Shown here: one piece after another, positions 7,912 through 16,949 of the stretch | How the letters are laid out: each line of letters begins with the position of its first letter | Position numbering within the stretch: position 1 is the first letter of the stretch | Assembly: GCA_020438795.1 (NCBI GenBank) | Contig: JAGQTY010000005.1 | Span: 62,001-126,000 of the forward strand | DNA: 64,000 nt | Direction: 5' to 3' | Source of the DNA: Actinomycetota bacterium | GTDB lineage: Bacteria > Actinomycetota > Actinomycetes > S36-B12 > GCA-2699445 | Notes under the pieces: generated by a model | Seen by the model: only the letters and a program-made list of their open reading frames with translations | Database searches by the model: none | Told to the model about the DNA's origin: nothing | Translations under genes and position numbers: made by a program

Positions 7912-8598
7912 TCAGGGCTTCAGGCGGTACCCGAATCCCCGCACAGTGATGAGGTGGATCGGGTGGGCCGCGTCGACCTCGAGCTTGGAACGCAGCCGGT
8001 AGATCAGGTTGTCGACCACCCTGCCGTCACCGGCATTCCCGTAGCCCCAGACCCGCCTCAATAGGTCGTCCCGGCTCAGGATGCGGCCCTTGGCCAGGAT
8101 GAGCTCCTGCAGCACCCGGAACTCGGTCCGGCTCAGCGCCAGCGGCTCACCGTCCTTGAACGCCTCGGCGGTCTCCGGCCGGATGACGATCGGACCACAG
8201 GCGATGATGTCCTGCTGCGGCTCGCCATCGCTGGCGGCGGTCCGGCGCAGCTGTGCCCGGATCCTGGCACCGAGCTCCTTCGGTATGAAGGGCTTGGTGA
8301 CATAGTCGTCGGCACCGGCTTCGAGTCCTGCCACAACATCATGCGAATCCGCCTGGGCGGTGACCACCACGATCGGAACCTGACTGGTCGCCCGCAGGGA
8401 GCGGACCACATCGAGACCGTGGATACCGGGCAGGCGCAGATCGACGAGGACGACGTCGGGGGTCTCGTCCAGCGACAGGCTCAGCGCCTGCTCACCGGTC
8501 TCAGCCTCCACAACGGCGTAGCCCTCGTCCTCCAGGTAGGTGCGCAGTACCAGACGGATCTCGGGCTCGTCTTCAACGATCATGACGGTCTTGCCCAC
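7912..8598 (-). CDS. OmpR/PhoB-family response regulator
   Basis: A 228-residue two-domain regulator. The receiver domain (1-118) has the acidic pocket VEDE, phospho-acceptor Asp53 in VLVDLRLPG, switch Thr in VVTAQ and Lys in YVTKPF. The C-terminal winged helix (about 130-226) has LSRTEFRVLQELILAKGRILSRDDLL and the recognition helix region VDNLIYRLRSKLE. Start GTG at 8598 lies 6 nt after a TAGATT box, so it is probably leaderless. First gene of the regulator-kinase-lipoprotein operon and divergent from the ABM-domain gene. Confidence 0.94.
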   Translation of the reverse strand: MGKTVMIVEDEPEIRLVLRTYLEDEGYAVVEAETGEQALSLSLDETPDVVLVDLRLPGIHGLDVVRSLRATSQVPIVVVTAQADSHDVVAGLEAGADDYVTKPFIPKELGARIRAQLRRTAASDGEPQQDIIACGPIVIRPETAEAFKDGEPLALSRTEFRVLQELILAKGRILSRDDLLRRVWGYGNAGDGRVVDNLIYRLRSKLEVDAAHPIHLITVRGFGYRLKP

Positions 8599-8604
8599 AC
8601 TCGG

Positions 8605-8610
8605 AATCTA
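8605..8610 (-). promoter_or_regulatory. -10 box of a leaderless promoter for the two-component operon
   Basis: TAGATT on the minus strand ends 6 nt before GTG 8598, and no Shine-Dalgarno fits. Confidence 0.55.
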
Positions 8611-8787
8611 ACATCCGGGGCAGGACAACCTGAAGCACCACCCCGCGCCCATGGACCTCGGCCCTGAAGCAAGCGCATCGGGCCGACCCCCGAGCCCTCG
8701 AGCACGGCTGATCCGCCGCTCCTGCAGGGCCACGACGGATAGTCTGATGGGCACAGTGGCTCAGCCAGTCCGGATACCGGAGGGATC

Positions 8788-9429
8788 ATGCCCGAAGGAG
8801 TCGCCTTCATCACGACGCGTGAGGTCCCCGCGGCGCAGCAGGCCGCCTACCAGCGCTGGACCGAGCAGGTGGTGGTACGACTGGAACAGTGGCCGGGCTA
8901 CCTCCGGGCGGAGGTCATCCCGTCGGTGGCCGGGGAGCGCAGCTTCTGGACCCAGATCGCCACGTTCGACTCGCGGGAGGCCGCACTGGGTTGGGAGCGC
9001 TCGCCGCAGCTGGCTGAACTGCTCGAGTCGGCAGCCGAGTTCTCCGCCCCGGCTGAGGTCGCACGAGTGCGCACCGGCGAGTCCGGCTACCTCTCCTACG
9101 GCCTCGATCTGCCCCAGGCTCCACCGACACCGGCCAGATGGAAGCAGCTGCTGGCCGCGCTGCTTGTTCTGTACCCGACGGTCTTCGTACTGACCGCGCT
9201 GCAGGAGCTGGCGGGCATCGACCTGCCCGTCGCACTGAAGGTGCTCCTGACCAATGCAGTTGCGATCTCGCTGGTGATGCTGGTGTGGATGCCGCTGCTC
9301 TCCCGGGCCCTGCGGCGCTGGCTCATGGGTGAGACCGGCGCAGGGCCGACGTGGACGATCGCGCTGCTCATGCTGGTCGGGCTGCTCGTCCTGCTCCTGC
9401 TGTTCTCACTGGTTCAGACATGGCTGTGA
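8788..9429 (+). CDS. ABM-domain protein fused to a membrane anchor
   Basis: 213 residues. Residues 1-95 form an antibiotic-biosynthesis-monooxygenase (ABM, dimeric alpha/beta barrel) fold: FITTREVPAAQQAAYQRWTEQVVVRLEQWPGYLRAEV, then a FWTQIATFDSREAALGWERSP strand-helix. Residues 115-210 contain three transmembrane helices (LLVLYPTVFVLTALQEL, ALKVLLTNAVAISLVMLVWM, IALLMLVGLLVLLLLFSLVQ). ABM-plus-TM proteins are known but uncharacterised; no substrate can be read. The ATG follows GGAGGGATC. It overlaps the next gene by 10 bp, implying coupling to the DUF1275 protein. Confidence 0.75.
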   Translation: MPEGVAFITTREVPAAQQAAYQRWTEQVVVRLEQWPGYLRAEVIPSVAGERSFWTQIATFDSREAALGWERSPQLAELLESAAEFSAPAEVARVRTGESGYLSYGLDLPQAPPTPARWKQLLAALLVLYPTVFVLTALQELAGIDLPVALKVLLTNAVAISLVMLVWMPLLSRALRRWLMGETGAGPTWTIALLMLVGLLVLLLLFSLVQTWL

Positions 9430-10133
9430 CGGCGCAGCCCACCGACCGGCTGCACACCTACGTCGTGCCGTCGAGCCTCGGTGGCATCTCGGGATTCGTG
9501 GACGCGACGATGTTCCTGGCGCTGTTCTCCGTCTTCACCAATTTCCAGAGCGGCAACAGCGTTCTGCTCGGCGTCTCGGTGGGTCAGGGGGCCTGGCGTG
9601 ACGCGCTCACCTGGCTCAGCCCGATCGTGGCGTTCCTCATAGGAGTCACGTTCTGGACGGCACTGATGATGGAACCGGACCGACGCCTGCGGCCCCATGC
9701 GTTCCGGACGATCATGGCCGCAGAGGCGGCGCTCCTGCTGGTCTTCCTGGTACTGACCCAGACCGTGTGGCCGATCCCCGGGATCACGCCGCTGTCACCG
9801 GCATTCCTGGTCCTGATCCTGTGCATCGGAGTCGCCGCAGGGGGACAGACCATAGCGGTGGACGAGGCCTCGGGCGTCAAGCTGCGCACGACGTTCATCA
9901 GCGGCGTCCTGACATCGCTGGCCGCTGCCGTCGTGCTCGCTGTGCGAGGTTCGGCACCGGCTCGCAAGGAGGCCAGGATTGTGGGCAGCCTGTGGGCCTG
10001 CTACGTGCTGGGTGCCGCCCTGGGCGCTTTCTGCTACCTGCACTTCGGCAGCTGGGGGGTGGCCGTGCCGATCCTGGCCCTGCTGCCACTCACCCTCGTG
10101 CGACGGGAATACGCGCGCGTGCGACGCCCCTGA
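9420..10133 (+). CDS. DUF1275 (YoaK-like) membrane protein
   Basis: 237 residues with about six hydrophobic segments. The N-terminal GGISGFVDATMFLALFSVFTNFQSGNSVLLGVSV is the DUF1275 signature (SGxxDAxxFL then F.NFQSGN). A conserved middle GVAAGGQTIAVDEASGVKLRTTFISGVLTSL also matches the family. The function of DUF1275 is unknown; transport is often assumed. The start ATG 9420 overlaps the end of the ABM gene by 10 bp, so they form an operon. Confidence 0.85.
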   Translation: MAVTAQPTDRLHTYVVPSSLGGISGFVDATMFLALFSVFTNFQSGNSVLLGVSVGQGAWRDALTWLSPIVAFLIGVTFWTALMMEPDRRLRPHAFRTIMAAEAALLLVFLVLTQTVWPIPGITPLSPAFLVLILCIGVAAGGQTIAVDEASGVKLRTTFISGVLTSLAAAVVLAVRGSAPARKEARIVGSLWACYVLGAALGAFCYLHFGSWGVAVPILALLPLTLVRREYARVRRP

Positions 10134-10181
10134 CGGCCGCGAGGCAAGCGGAACGCGATCATCGCGGTCGTGGCGAGCCGT

Positions 10182-10952
10182 TCAGACCGTCCACGACGGA
10201 GGGCGCTTCTCCAGCAGGGCGCTCATCCCCTCCCTCGCCTCGTCGGAGGCGAAGAACTCCCCGGAACGCTGCGCTGTGTAGGCGTAGGCATCGGCTCGGC
10301 TGAGCCCCGGCACCGTGGCGATCAGATCCTTCGTGCCGGCCAGGGCGTTCGGCCCGCACTTCTTGAGGGAGGCAACCCACCGGTCGATCTGCTGGTCGTA
10401 GTCGCCGGTCACGGCATTGATCATCCCGGCCTCGAGGACCTGCTGGGCGGGGACCCGGCCACCGAGCAGCAGCAGCTCCCGCGCTGCGGCCGGTGTGAGC
10501 TTCGCCAGGCACACCACCGAGATCACCGCCGGGATGAGCCCGAGGCGCACTTCACTGAAGGCGAAGGTCACCCCGGGGTCGGCCACCGCGAGATCACACG
10601 CGGCGACCAGCCCGTTCCCGCCGCCGAAGACGTTGCCCTGCACCCTGGCGATGACCGGGCGCGGGCAGTCCGAGATCGTGGTCAGCAGGCCGGCGAACGC
10701 CTCCGGTCCGGCTGCCGCGAAACCCGTCTCGTCCTTGGCCAGGGCGGACTTGAGGTCCGCCCCGGCACTGAACGTGTCCCCTGTACCGGTGAGCACCACA
10801 ACACGCACGCCCGGATCCGCGGAGACAGCCGTGAACGCCTCATGCAGCAGGGCCATGCACTCCCCGTCGAGCGCGTTCTTCGCCCCGGGCCTGTTGAACC
10901 TGACCGTGGCGACGCCGTCCTGCACCGAGAGGACCACCTTGGCTTCGCTCAT
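10182..10952 (-). CDS. Enoyl-CoA hydratase (methylglutaconyl-/isohexenylglutaconyl-CoA hydratase type)
   Basis: A 256-residue crotonase-fold enzyme that would hydrate the double bond of a branched glutaconyl-CoA. Oxyanion-hole segments FSAGADLK and GNVFGGGNGLVAACDLAVA are intact, and FSEVRLGLIPAVIS matches the LiuC/AtuE branch. One catalytic Glu is expected in SEVRLG; the second, in the helix after the GGG loop, is not obvious (it reads GLVAACD). Last gene of the six-gene operon: its ATG overlaps the dehydrogenase TGA by one base. It may not be a simple fatty-acid crotonase because of its operon partners. Confidence 0.87.
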   Translation of the reverse strand: MSEAKVVLSVQDGVATVRFNRPGAKNALDGECMALLHEAFTAVSADPGVRVVVLTGTGDTFSAGADLKSALAKDETGFAAAGPEAFAGLLTTISDCPRPVIARVQGNVFGGGNGLVAACDLAVADPGVTFAFSEVRLGLIPAVISVVCLAKLTPAAARELLLLGGRVPAQQVLEAGMINAVTGDYDQQIDRWVASLKKCGPNALAGTKDLIATVPGLSRADAYAYTAQRSGEFFASDEAREGMSALLEKRPPSWTV

Positions 10953-12100
10953 CAGCGGCGGTCCATCCCTTCGTACGCGGTCAGCACGCGGAGCATGACC
11001 TCATCCGCACCACCACCGATGGCGATGATCCGGCTGTCGCGAGCGTAGCGTGCCGCCCAGTTCTCCTCCGCGTATCCCATGCCGCCGTGGTACTGCACGA
11101 CCAGGTCCGCGACCTGACGGGTCAGTTTGCCGACCTTGAGCTTCGCGTTGGTCGCCATCCGGCTGACATCCTCACCGGCGGCATAACGGAAGGCCATCGA
11201 ACGGTTGTACTCGATGAGGATGTCGCACTCGGCCATCAGCTCGGCGATGTTGTAGCGCAGGTACTGATTGGCGATCAGCGGCCGGCCGAATGCTTCACGG
11301 ACGCGCAGGTACTCGACCGTGCGTTCCAGCGCACGCCGGGCCCCCATCGCCGCGCTGTAAGAGACGGTCAGCCGCTCATCCTGGAACTGGACCATCTGCT
11401 GCTGGAAGCCCCGACCGACCTCACCGATCGTGTTCGAGACGGGCACGCGCACATCTTGCAGCACGAGCTCGGCGGTGTCGGAGCTCCAGTTGCCCATCTT
11501 CTCGATCAGGCGTCCCACGCTGAAGCCGGGAGTGTCGGTGGGGACGATGATCTGGCTCATGCCCTGGAAGCCCCCCTCGTCGGAGGTCCGAACGAGCATG
11601 CAGATCCAGTCGGCCTGGGAACCGTTGGTGATCCACATCTTGGAGCCGTTGATCACCCAATGATCGCCGTCGCGGCGTGCCCTGGTCTTGATCCCGGCAA
11701 CGTCCGAACCCGCGTCCGGTTCCGAGACGGCCACGCTGGTGACGTCCCGGCCCTCCATCGCAGGAATGAGGTATTTGCGCTTGAGCTCGTCAGAGCCGAA
11801 GCGGTGCAGCGCCGGCGTCGACATGGTCGCCTGCACGGAGATACCCATCGGCGGACCGGCGGCGTCGGCGCGACCGAGCTCCTCCATGAGCACCAGGGTG
11901 TAGGTGTGGTCGGCTCCCTGACCGCCGTACTCCTCGTCGTACTCCAGCCCGAAGCCACCGATCTCGGCGACCTTGGGGAAGAGCTCGTGGGCGGGGAAGA
12001 TCTTGGCCTTCTCCCACTTATCCACGTACGGGTTGATCTCGTTCTCCACGAAGGTCGCCACGACCTTGCGGAACTGTTCGTGTTCAGGTGTGAATTGCAT
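10952..12100 (-). CDS. Acyl-CoA dehydrogenase (citronellyl-CoA dehydrogenase/AtuD-like)
   Basis: A 382-residue FAD flavoprotein that makes the alpha-beta double bond in a branched acyl-CoA and passes electrons to ETF. The N-terminal helix MQFTPEHEQFRKVV, FAD motif VAVSEPDAGSDVAG, WITNG, and C-terminal YHGGMGYAEE are typical of the family. The phrases MQFTxEHE, AHELF, YGGQG and GFQQQMxQFQxERL strongly recall AtuD as I remember it. Start ATG 12100 is preceded by GGAGGAAACTG and overlaps the TetR gene by 17 bp. Supplies the substrate for the carboxylase or acts upstream of it. Confidence 0.9.
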   Translation of the reverse strand: MQFTPEHEQFRKVVATFVENEINPYVDKWEKAKIFPAHELFPKVAEIGGFGLEYDEEYGGQGADHTYTLVLMEELGRADAAGPPMGISVQATMSTPALHRFGSDELKRKYLIPAMEGRDVTSVAVSEPDAGSDVAGIKTRARRDGDHWVINGSKMWITNGSQADWICMLVRTSDEGGFQGMSQIIVPTDTPGFSVGRLIEKMGNWSSDTAELVLQDVRVPVSNTIGEVGRGFQQQMVQFQDERLTVSYSAAMGARRALERTVEYLRVREAFGRPLIANQYLRYNIAELMAECDILIEYNRSMAFRYAAGEDVSRMATNAKLKVGKLTRQVADLVVQYHGGMGYAEENWAARYARDSRIIAIGGGADEVMLRVLTAYEGMDRR

Positions 12101-12851
12101 CAGTTTCCTCCAGTTGTTCCTTGCCGGTGTTGTGTTGGTCGGATGTGAGCACCGTGGCTGGCTCTGCTCCCGCCTCGGCGAGCAATTCCGCGGTCTGCGC
12201 CCGAGCACGCAGGTCGAGGCCGTGGACCCACAGTTCGCTGAGGGTGTCGGCGGAACCCTGCAGATCGGCAGTCACGCGGTCGGGCCAGTTGCGCGCGAAG
12301 CCCTCGACCATGGCGGTGAGCGCCGCCGCACACGCGTTCGGGTCCGCATCCGCTCGCACGATCCCGGCCTGCTGGTACCTGCTGATCTGTCCGGCCACCC
12401 TGTCGCTGTGGGTGCGCCGGAGGTCCCCGATGATCTCGCTGAACCGGTCGTCGGAGATACTGACGCCCTCCGCCACACGGAAGAGCCGGGCATGCGACAC
12501 GTACGCCCGCAGGTACTGCAGGTTCGCCGAGGCGATGCGCTGGGCCGGTTCGGCCGCGTCAGAGGTCCGGATGGCGTCACGGATGTCGTTCACCAGCTTC
12601 TCGAGGGTCGCCACGAGGACCTCGGTCTTGTCATTGAAGTAGGTGTACACCGTGCCATGGCTCACTCCTGCTGCCTCGGCGATGTCACTCATCCGCGTGT
12701 CCGCGAAACCGCGATCCTCGAACACCGTCCGGGCTGCGGCGACCAGTGCCGCGCGAGTGCGGCGGCCGCGATCGGTGAGCGGAGCACGCACGCCGACGGC
12801 GGCGCCGTCGAGCACCGCGGTCCCATCCCGCATTCCGCGTTCGGCCGTCAT
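12084..12851 (-). CDS. TetR-family repressor of the acyl-CoA carboxylase operon
   Basis: 255 residues. Residues about 28-75 form the TetR helix-turn-helix: RTRAALVAAARTVFEDRGFADTRMSDIAEAAGVSHGTVYTYFNDK. The C-terminal part (80-230) is an all-helical ligand domain rich in Leu and Arg. The start overlaps AtuA-family gene by 4 bp (ATGA), so the regulator is embedded in the operon it probably controls. Two nested palindromes at the operon promoter (18577-18611) are the natural operator. By analogy with AtuR/LiuR-like systems the inducer is likely an acyl-CoA intermediate; this is inference. Confidence 0.85.
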   Translation of the reverse strand: MTAERGMRDGTAVLDGAAVGVRAPLTDRGRRTRAALVAAARTVFEDRGFADTRMSDIAEAAGVSHGTVYTYFNDKTEVLVATLEKLVNDIRDAIRTSDAAEPAQRIASANLQYLRAYVSHARLFRVAEGVSISDDRFSEIIGDLRRTHSDRVAGQISRYQQAGIVRADADPNACAAALTAMVEGFARNWPDRVTADLQGSADTLSELWVHGLDLRARAQTAELLAEAGAEPATVLTSDQHNTGKEQLEETDAIHT

Positions 12852-14863
12852 GTCTGCGACCTCACCGAGATCGCCGACTCCGAGAAGGCGTCCGTGGGGA
12901 CCAGCACGTGTCTGGCCCGCAGGAGTTCGGCCAGACCCTTGGCCTGGGGGTCGAGGGACAGGTTCTGCGAGACGCCCCGACCGAGGTAGCCGTGGATGAC
13001 CAGGTTCACCGCCCGCAGATTCGGCAGGGGGTGGATCTCGATCTCGTGTCCCGCACTGTCCGGCAGCAGGCTGTGGACCTTCTCGGGACTGTCAACCAGG
13101 TCCAGTACCCAGGAGAAGGTCTCGTCGGCCCGTTCGTCATCGGCCGCATCCGAGCCCAGCGGGTAGTCCCCTTCCCACATCTCGGTCGTGTCGTCGCGAC
13201 CGCTCATGGCACGCGTCACCAGCGTGTCGGTGAGCCCCTCGGCCAGGGCGACCGCTTCCAGTTCGACCGGGTCGGGTACCCAGAGACCGACGTTCGCCTT
13301 CCCTGCCTTGTCACCGCTGCGCCCCCCGACCAGGTAGCCGAGCGGCACTCTGGTCGCTCCCTGCAGCGCGGGCTGCGGTCGCTGGCCGGCGATTTCGGCG
13401 ACGATGCGCGCCGAGCGTTCCTGGTCCGCAGCCACTGGGCCCTGTGCCGCCGGGCTGAGCGCTGGCACCTCGAACGACTCACCATCGATCGTGACCGTCA
13501 GCGTCACCATGCTCGCGGGGACCGTCGTCGGCCAGAACACGGCGTATGGCGTGGCCGGCCCCGGCGGGGCGGTGGCGGACAGTCCGGGGTAGGACGCCAG
13601 ACCCGCTTCGATGATCGCAGCGGTGAACGGCTTGCCCACCTTCTTGGCATCAGGGTCGCGCACCGAGATCCGCAGATATGAGATGGCCTCGGCATAGTCC
13701 CTGGGGTCGGGTCGGTCACCTCGCAGGAGATCGACGCGCAGGTCCGCCACGTCGAGCTTCGAGGCTGCTGCGAGTTCCTGGGAGGGCAGGCCGATGTCGC
13801 TCAGTCCCACCCCGAGAGTGGTTCGCAGTGCCAGATCGGCCTTCTCCGCCACATCCATGCCGGTCAGCACGAGTGTCAGCGTGTTGCGGCTGCCGCCGAG
13901 GTGGTTCAGGGAGACCTTGAGCGAATCCGGGGGAGCGATGGCTCGCACACCTGAGATGCGGACCCGGTCCTTGCCGACCTGCTCGAGCCGGATGGAGCCG
14001 AAGTCGGCGCATACGTCCGGGTTCACATAGGTGGGACCGCCGATCTCGTAGAGCAGCTGGGCAGTCACGGTTCCGATGCTGACCATGCCGCCGGTGTCGG
14101 TGTGCTTCGTGATCACGCTGGTGCCGTCAGCGGCCACCTCGGCGATCGGGAAGCCCGCCTCCTCCAGGTCGGGCACATCGGTGAAGAACGAGTAGTTCCC
14201 TCCGGTGGCCTGCACCCCGCACTCGATGACGTGCCCGGCGACCAGACTCCCCGCCAGCGGCTCCAGGTCCTGCGCGAAGTCCCAGCTGTGCCACCAGGCG
14301 GCGGCACCCATCACGAGCGCGGCGTCCGTGGCCCGACCGGTGATGACGATGTCCGCGCCCGCGGTGAGCGCTTCGGCGATCGGCCGGCCACCGTAGTACG
14401 CATTGGCGGTGAGTGGCGCGACCCCGGATGCGGACAGCAACTCGCCTGTGTCGAGATTGCGCAGATCGCCGAACTCGGACAAGCGTGGCATGAGATCGTC
14501 ACCGGTGATGACCGCGATCTTCGGCGAGAGCCCTTGCTGCGCCGCGACCTCCCGCAGCGCATCCGCCAGGCCCGCCGGATCCAGGCCACCGGCGTTGCTG
14601 ACGACTCTGATGTCCTGCTCGAGGCAGGACCCCATGACTTCGGCCATCTGGCTCACGAACGGCCGCGCGTACCCGGCGCCCTCACCGTGCTTGAATCGCT
14701 GCTTGGCCAGGATCAGCATGGTGAGCTCAGCGAGCCAGTCACCGGTCAGCACATCAATGGGACCACCCTCGACCATCTCCCGGGCGGCCGAGTGCCGGTC
14801 GCCCAGGAATCCGGAACAGTTCGCGATCCGCACCGGACGCCGGCCATCGCGCCAGTCAGTCAT
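12848..14863 (-). CDS. atuA: AtuA-family (DUF1446) acyl-CoA catabolism protein
   Basis: 671 residues. The N-terminal about 450 residues are DUF1446/AtuA: NCSGFLGDRHSAAREMVEGGPIDVLTGDWLAELTMLIL, then GAGYARPFVSQM, NAGGLDP, ITGRATDAALVMG and GGNYSFFTDVP. Residues 550-660 form a second alpha/beta unit starting YLVGGRSGDKAGKANVGLWV, the AtuA C-terminal ferredoxin-like domain. In Pseudomonas AtuA is needed for acyclic terpene (citronellol) use but its reaction is unsettled. Chosen start ATG 14863 lies inside the alpha subunit stop region (8-bp overlap); the longer frame has no ribosome signal. Its place between carboxylase and dehydrogenase genes supports a role in the same pathway. Confidence 0.85.
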   Translation of the reverse strand: MTDWRDGRRPVRIANCSGFLGDRHSAAREMVEGGPIDVLTGDWLAELTMLILAKQRFKHGEGAGYARPFVSQMAEVMGSCLEQDIRVVSNAGGLDPAGLADALREVAAQQGLSPKIAVITGDDLMPRLSEFGDLRNLDTGELLSASGVAPLTANAYYGGRPIAEALTAGADIVITGRATDAALVMGAAAWWHSWDFAQDLEPLAGSLVAGHVIECGVQATGGNYSFFTDVPDLEEAGFPIAEVAADGTSVITKHTDTGGMVSIGTVTAQLLYEIGGPTYVNPDVCADFGSIRLEQVGKDRVRISGVRAIAPPDSLKVSLNHLGGSRNTLTLVLTGMDVAEKADLALRTTLGVGLSDIGLPSQELAAASKLDVADLRVDLLRGDRPDPRDYAEAISYLRISVRDPDAKKVGKPFTAAIIEAGLASYPGLSATAPPGPATPYAVFWPTTVPASMVTLTVTIDGESFEVPALSPAAQGPVAADQERSARIVAEIAGQRPQPALQGATRVPLGYLVGGRSGDKAGKANVGLWVPDPVELEAVALAEGLTDTLVTRAMSGRDDTTEMWEGDYPLGSDAADDERADETFSWVLDLVDSPEKVHSLLPDSAGHEIEIHPLPNLRAVNLVIHGYLGRGVSQNLSLDPQAKGLAELLRARHVLVPTDAFSESAISVRSQT

Positions 14864-16949
14864 CGGAACCCACCTCCACCTCGGCGAGCGTGAGCAGCGA
14901 CTGGTGGGCCTCCACCGCCTGACCGACCACGACCCCGACATCCTGCACCGTCGCAGCCGCGGCAGCCGTGATGGTGTGCTCCATCTTCATCGCCTCGAGT
15001 ATCACCAGGGGCTGCCCGGCGCTCACGGCCTCGCCGGCCCCGACGAGGACGGCGGTCACCGTCCCGGGGACCGGTGAAACCGCGCCCCCCTCGGCTGCCT
15101 CGGCCGCAGCCGAGTGGGTCACGTCGACCGCGCTGAGTTCGACGGGTCCGGCGAAGCCGTCGACCAGAATCCCGTCCGTGAGCGTCCGCATGACACTGAA
15201 GCGGTACGTGAGGCCCCGGTACTCCGCCAGCACCAGGGGCGTCTCGGACTGGATGGCCGGCACTCGATGGACCCGGACCGCGCCCACCTCGATCAGCTCG
15301 TTGTCCTGTCCGTACGGCTCATCTCCGATCACGACATCCAGATCCCAGAGGCCGTCACTGTCCTGCTCGAGCAGCACCCAGGCGGTCTCCGACGACCCGT
15401 GGTGCAGCCCCACGAAGCCCCGCGTACCGCGGACATTGCGCCACCGCAGCGGAACCGCATCCGACTCAACCGGCGCGATCGTGTTGCGCCCGAGCACCTC
15501 GAGGGCGGCGACCAGCAGGTACAACGGGTCGGTCCCGGGCTGTTCGGCCTCATACTCCGCCACGATGTTCGGGTGCTCGTCGAGCATCGCAGTGGTGGTG
15601 TCTCCCACCGAGAAGGCCAGCGAGCGCAGCACCGCCACAAGCAGTTCCCGGTTGCTCGTGACTCCGGTGATGGCCGCCGTCGCCAGCGTCGCCGCCAGAT
15701 CTTCAGCGGCAGCCTCACGATCATCACCCCTGGCAATGACCTTCGCGAGCATCGGATCGTAGTACGGCGGGACCGTGTCGCCGGACTGGTAGCCCGCGTC
15801 GACGAGGCATTCGTAGTCGGAGATCTCGAACAGTTCGAGCCTGCCCGCCGTCGGCAGATAGTCCTGGGCCGGGTCCTCGGCGTAGAGGCGGGCCTCGATC
15901 GCGTGACCGTCCACCTCGATGTCCGCCTGGGTCAGCGAGAACGCCACGCCCATCGCGACCAGCAACTGCCACTGGACCAGGTCGGAGCCGGTGATGAGTT
16001 CGGTGACCCGGTGTTCGACCTGCAGCCGGGTGTTCATCTCGAGGAAGTAGAACTGCTGTTGCTCCCCGTCACCGTCGACGAGGAACTCCACCGTGCCCGC
16101 TCCGACGTAGTCGATCCGCTCGGCGAGCGAGAGCGCCGCTGCGAACATCCGTTCCCTGGTGACCTCCGTGGCGCCCGGCGACGGGGCCTCTTCGATGACC
16201 TTCTGGTGACGGCGCTGGATCGAGCATTCGCGCTCGAACAGATGCACCATGCCACCGTGCCCGTCACCGAACACCTGCACTTCGACGTGCCTGGCCCGGG
16301 GCAGGAAGCGCTCGAAGAAGATCGTGCCGTCACCGAAGGCGCTGGCAGCCTCTCTCCGGGCGCCCTCACAGGCTGCCACGAGGTCGGCCGGCGCGGTCAC
16401 GGTACGCATGCCCTTGCCACCGCCACCGGCTGCGGCCTTGATCATCAGCGGATATCCCACCTCTGCAGCTGTCCGCTCCAGTTCCTGCGGTCCGGCGCCA
16501 TCGCCGATCTCGGCACCCGGCACCAGCGGCACCCCTGCTGCCTCGGCGAGCTGCTTGGCCCGGACCTTGTCGGCCATCTGCCTGATCGTGTCGGGCCGGG
16601 GTCCCACCCAGATGAGACCGGCGTCGATGACGGCCTGGGCGAAATCGGCGTTCTCCGCCAGGAATCCGTAGCCGGGATGGATCGCGTCCGCCTCGGCCCG
16701 CTGGGCAGCGTCGAGGATCGCGTCGATGTTCAGATAGGTCTCGGCCGAACTCGAACCCCGCAGGTGCACCGACAGGTCCGCCTCCCGGACGTGGAAGGCG
16801 TCGGCGTCAGCATCGGAGTACACACCGATACACGTGGCACCGAGCTCGCGCGCGGTGCGGAATATCCGGACTGCGATCTCACCCCGGTTGGCGACCAGCA
16901 GTCGCTCGATGGGAGTGATCCGCTGCCCCTCGAAGTCATCAGAGAACAT
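14856..16949 (-). CDS. Acyl-CoA carboxylase alpha subunit (biotin carboxylase plus biotin carrier)
   Basis: 697 residues. The biotin carboxylase part (1-450) shows IERLLVANRGEIAVRIFRTA, IHPGYGFLAEN, ATP-grasp loop IKAAAGGGGKGMR, RHVEVQVFGD, ECSIQRRHQKVIEEAP and FLEMNTRLQVEH. A linker (450-620) precedes the carrier domain (625-697) with biotinylation motif EAMKMEHT, the target Lys at 655. It carboxylates biotin using ATP and bicarbonate; the beta subunit transfers it to an acyl-CoA. Start ATG 16949 shares one base with the beta stop and follows GGAGGATGTG; an adjacent GTG (16952) is possible. Related alpha chains serve propionyl-, methylcrotonyl- and geranyl-CoA, and context favours a branched enoyl-CoA. 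Confidence 0.93.
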   Translation of the reverse strand: MFSDDFEGQRITPIERLLVANRGEIAVRIFRTARELGATCIGVYSDADADAFHVREADLSVHLRGSSSAETYLNIDAILDAAQRAEADAIHPGYGFLAENADFAQAVIDAGLIWVGPRPDTIRQMADKVRAKQLAEAAGVPLVPGAEIGDGAGPQELERTAAEVGYPLMIKAAAGGGGKGMRTVTAPADLVAACEGARREAASAFGDGTIFFERFLPRARHVEVQVFGDGHGGMVHLFERECSIQRRHQKVIEEAPSPGATEVTRERMFAAALSLAERIDYVGAGTVEFLVDGDGEQQQFYFLEMNTRLQVEHRVTELITGSDLVQWQLLVAMGVAFSLTQADIEVDGHAIEARLYAEDPAQDYLPTAGRLELFEISDYECLVDAGYQSGDTVPPYYDPMLAKVIARGDDREAAAEDLAATLATAAITGVTSNRELLVAVLRSLAFSVGDTTTAMLDEHPNIVAEYEAEQPGTDPLYLLVAALEVLGRNTIAPVESDAVPLRWRNVRGTRGFVGLHHGSSETAWVLLEQDSDGLWDLDVVIGDEPYGQDNELIEVGAVRVHRVPAIQSETPLVLAEYRGLTYRFSVMRTLTDGILVDGFAGPVELSAVDVTHSAAAEAAEGGAVSPVPGTVTAVLVGAGEAVSAGQPLVILEAMKMEHTITAAAAATVQDVGVVVGQAVEAHQSLLTLAEVEVGSDD

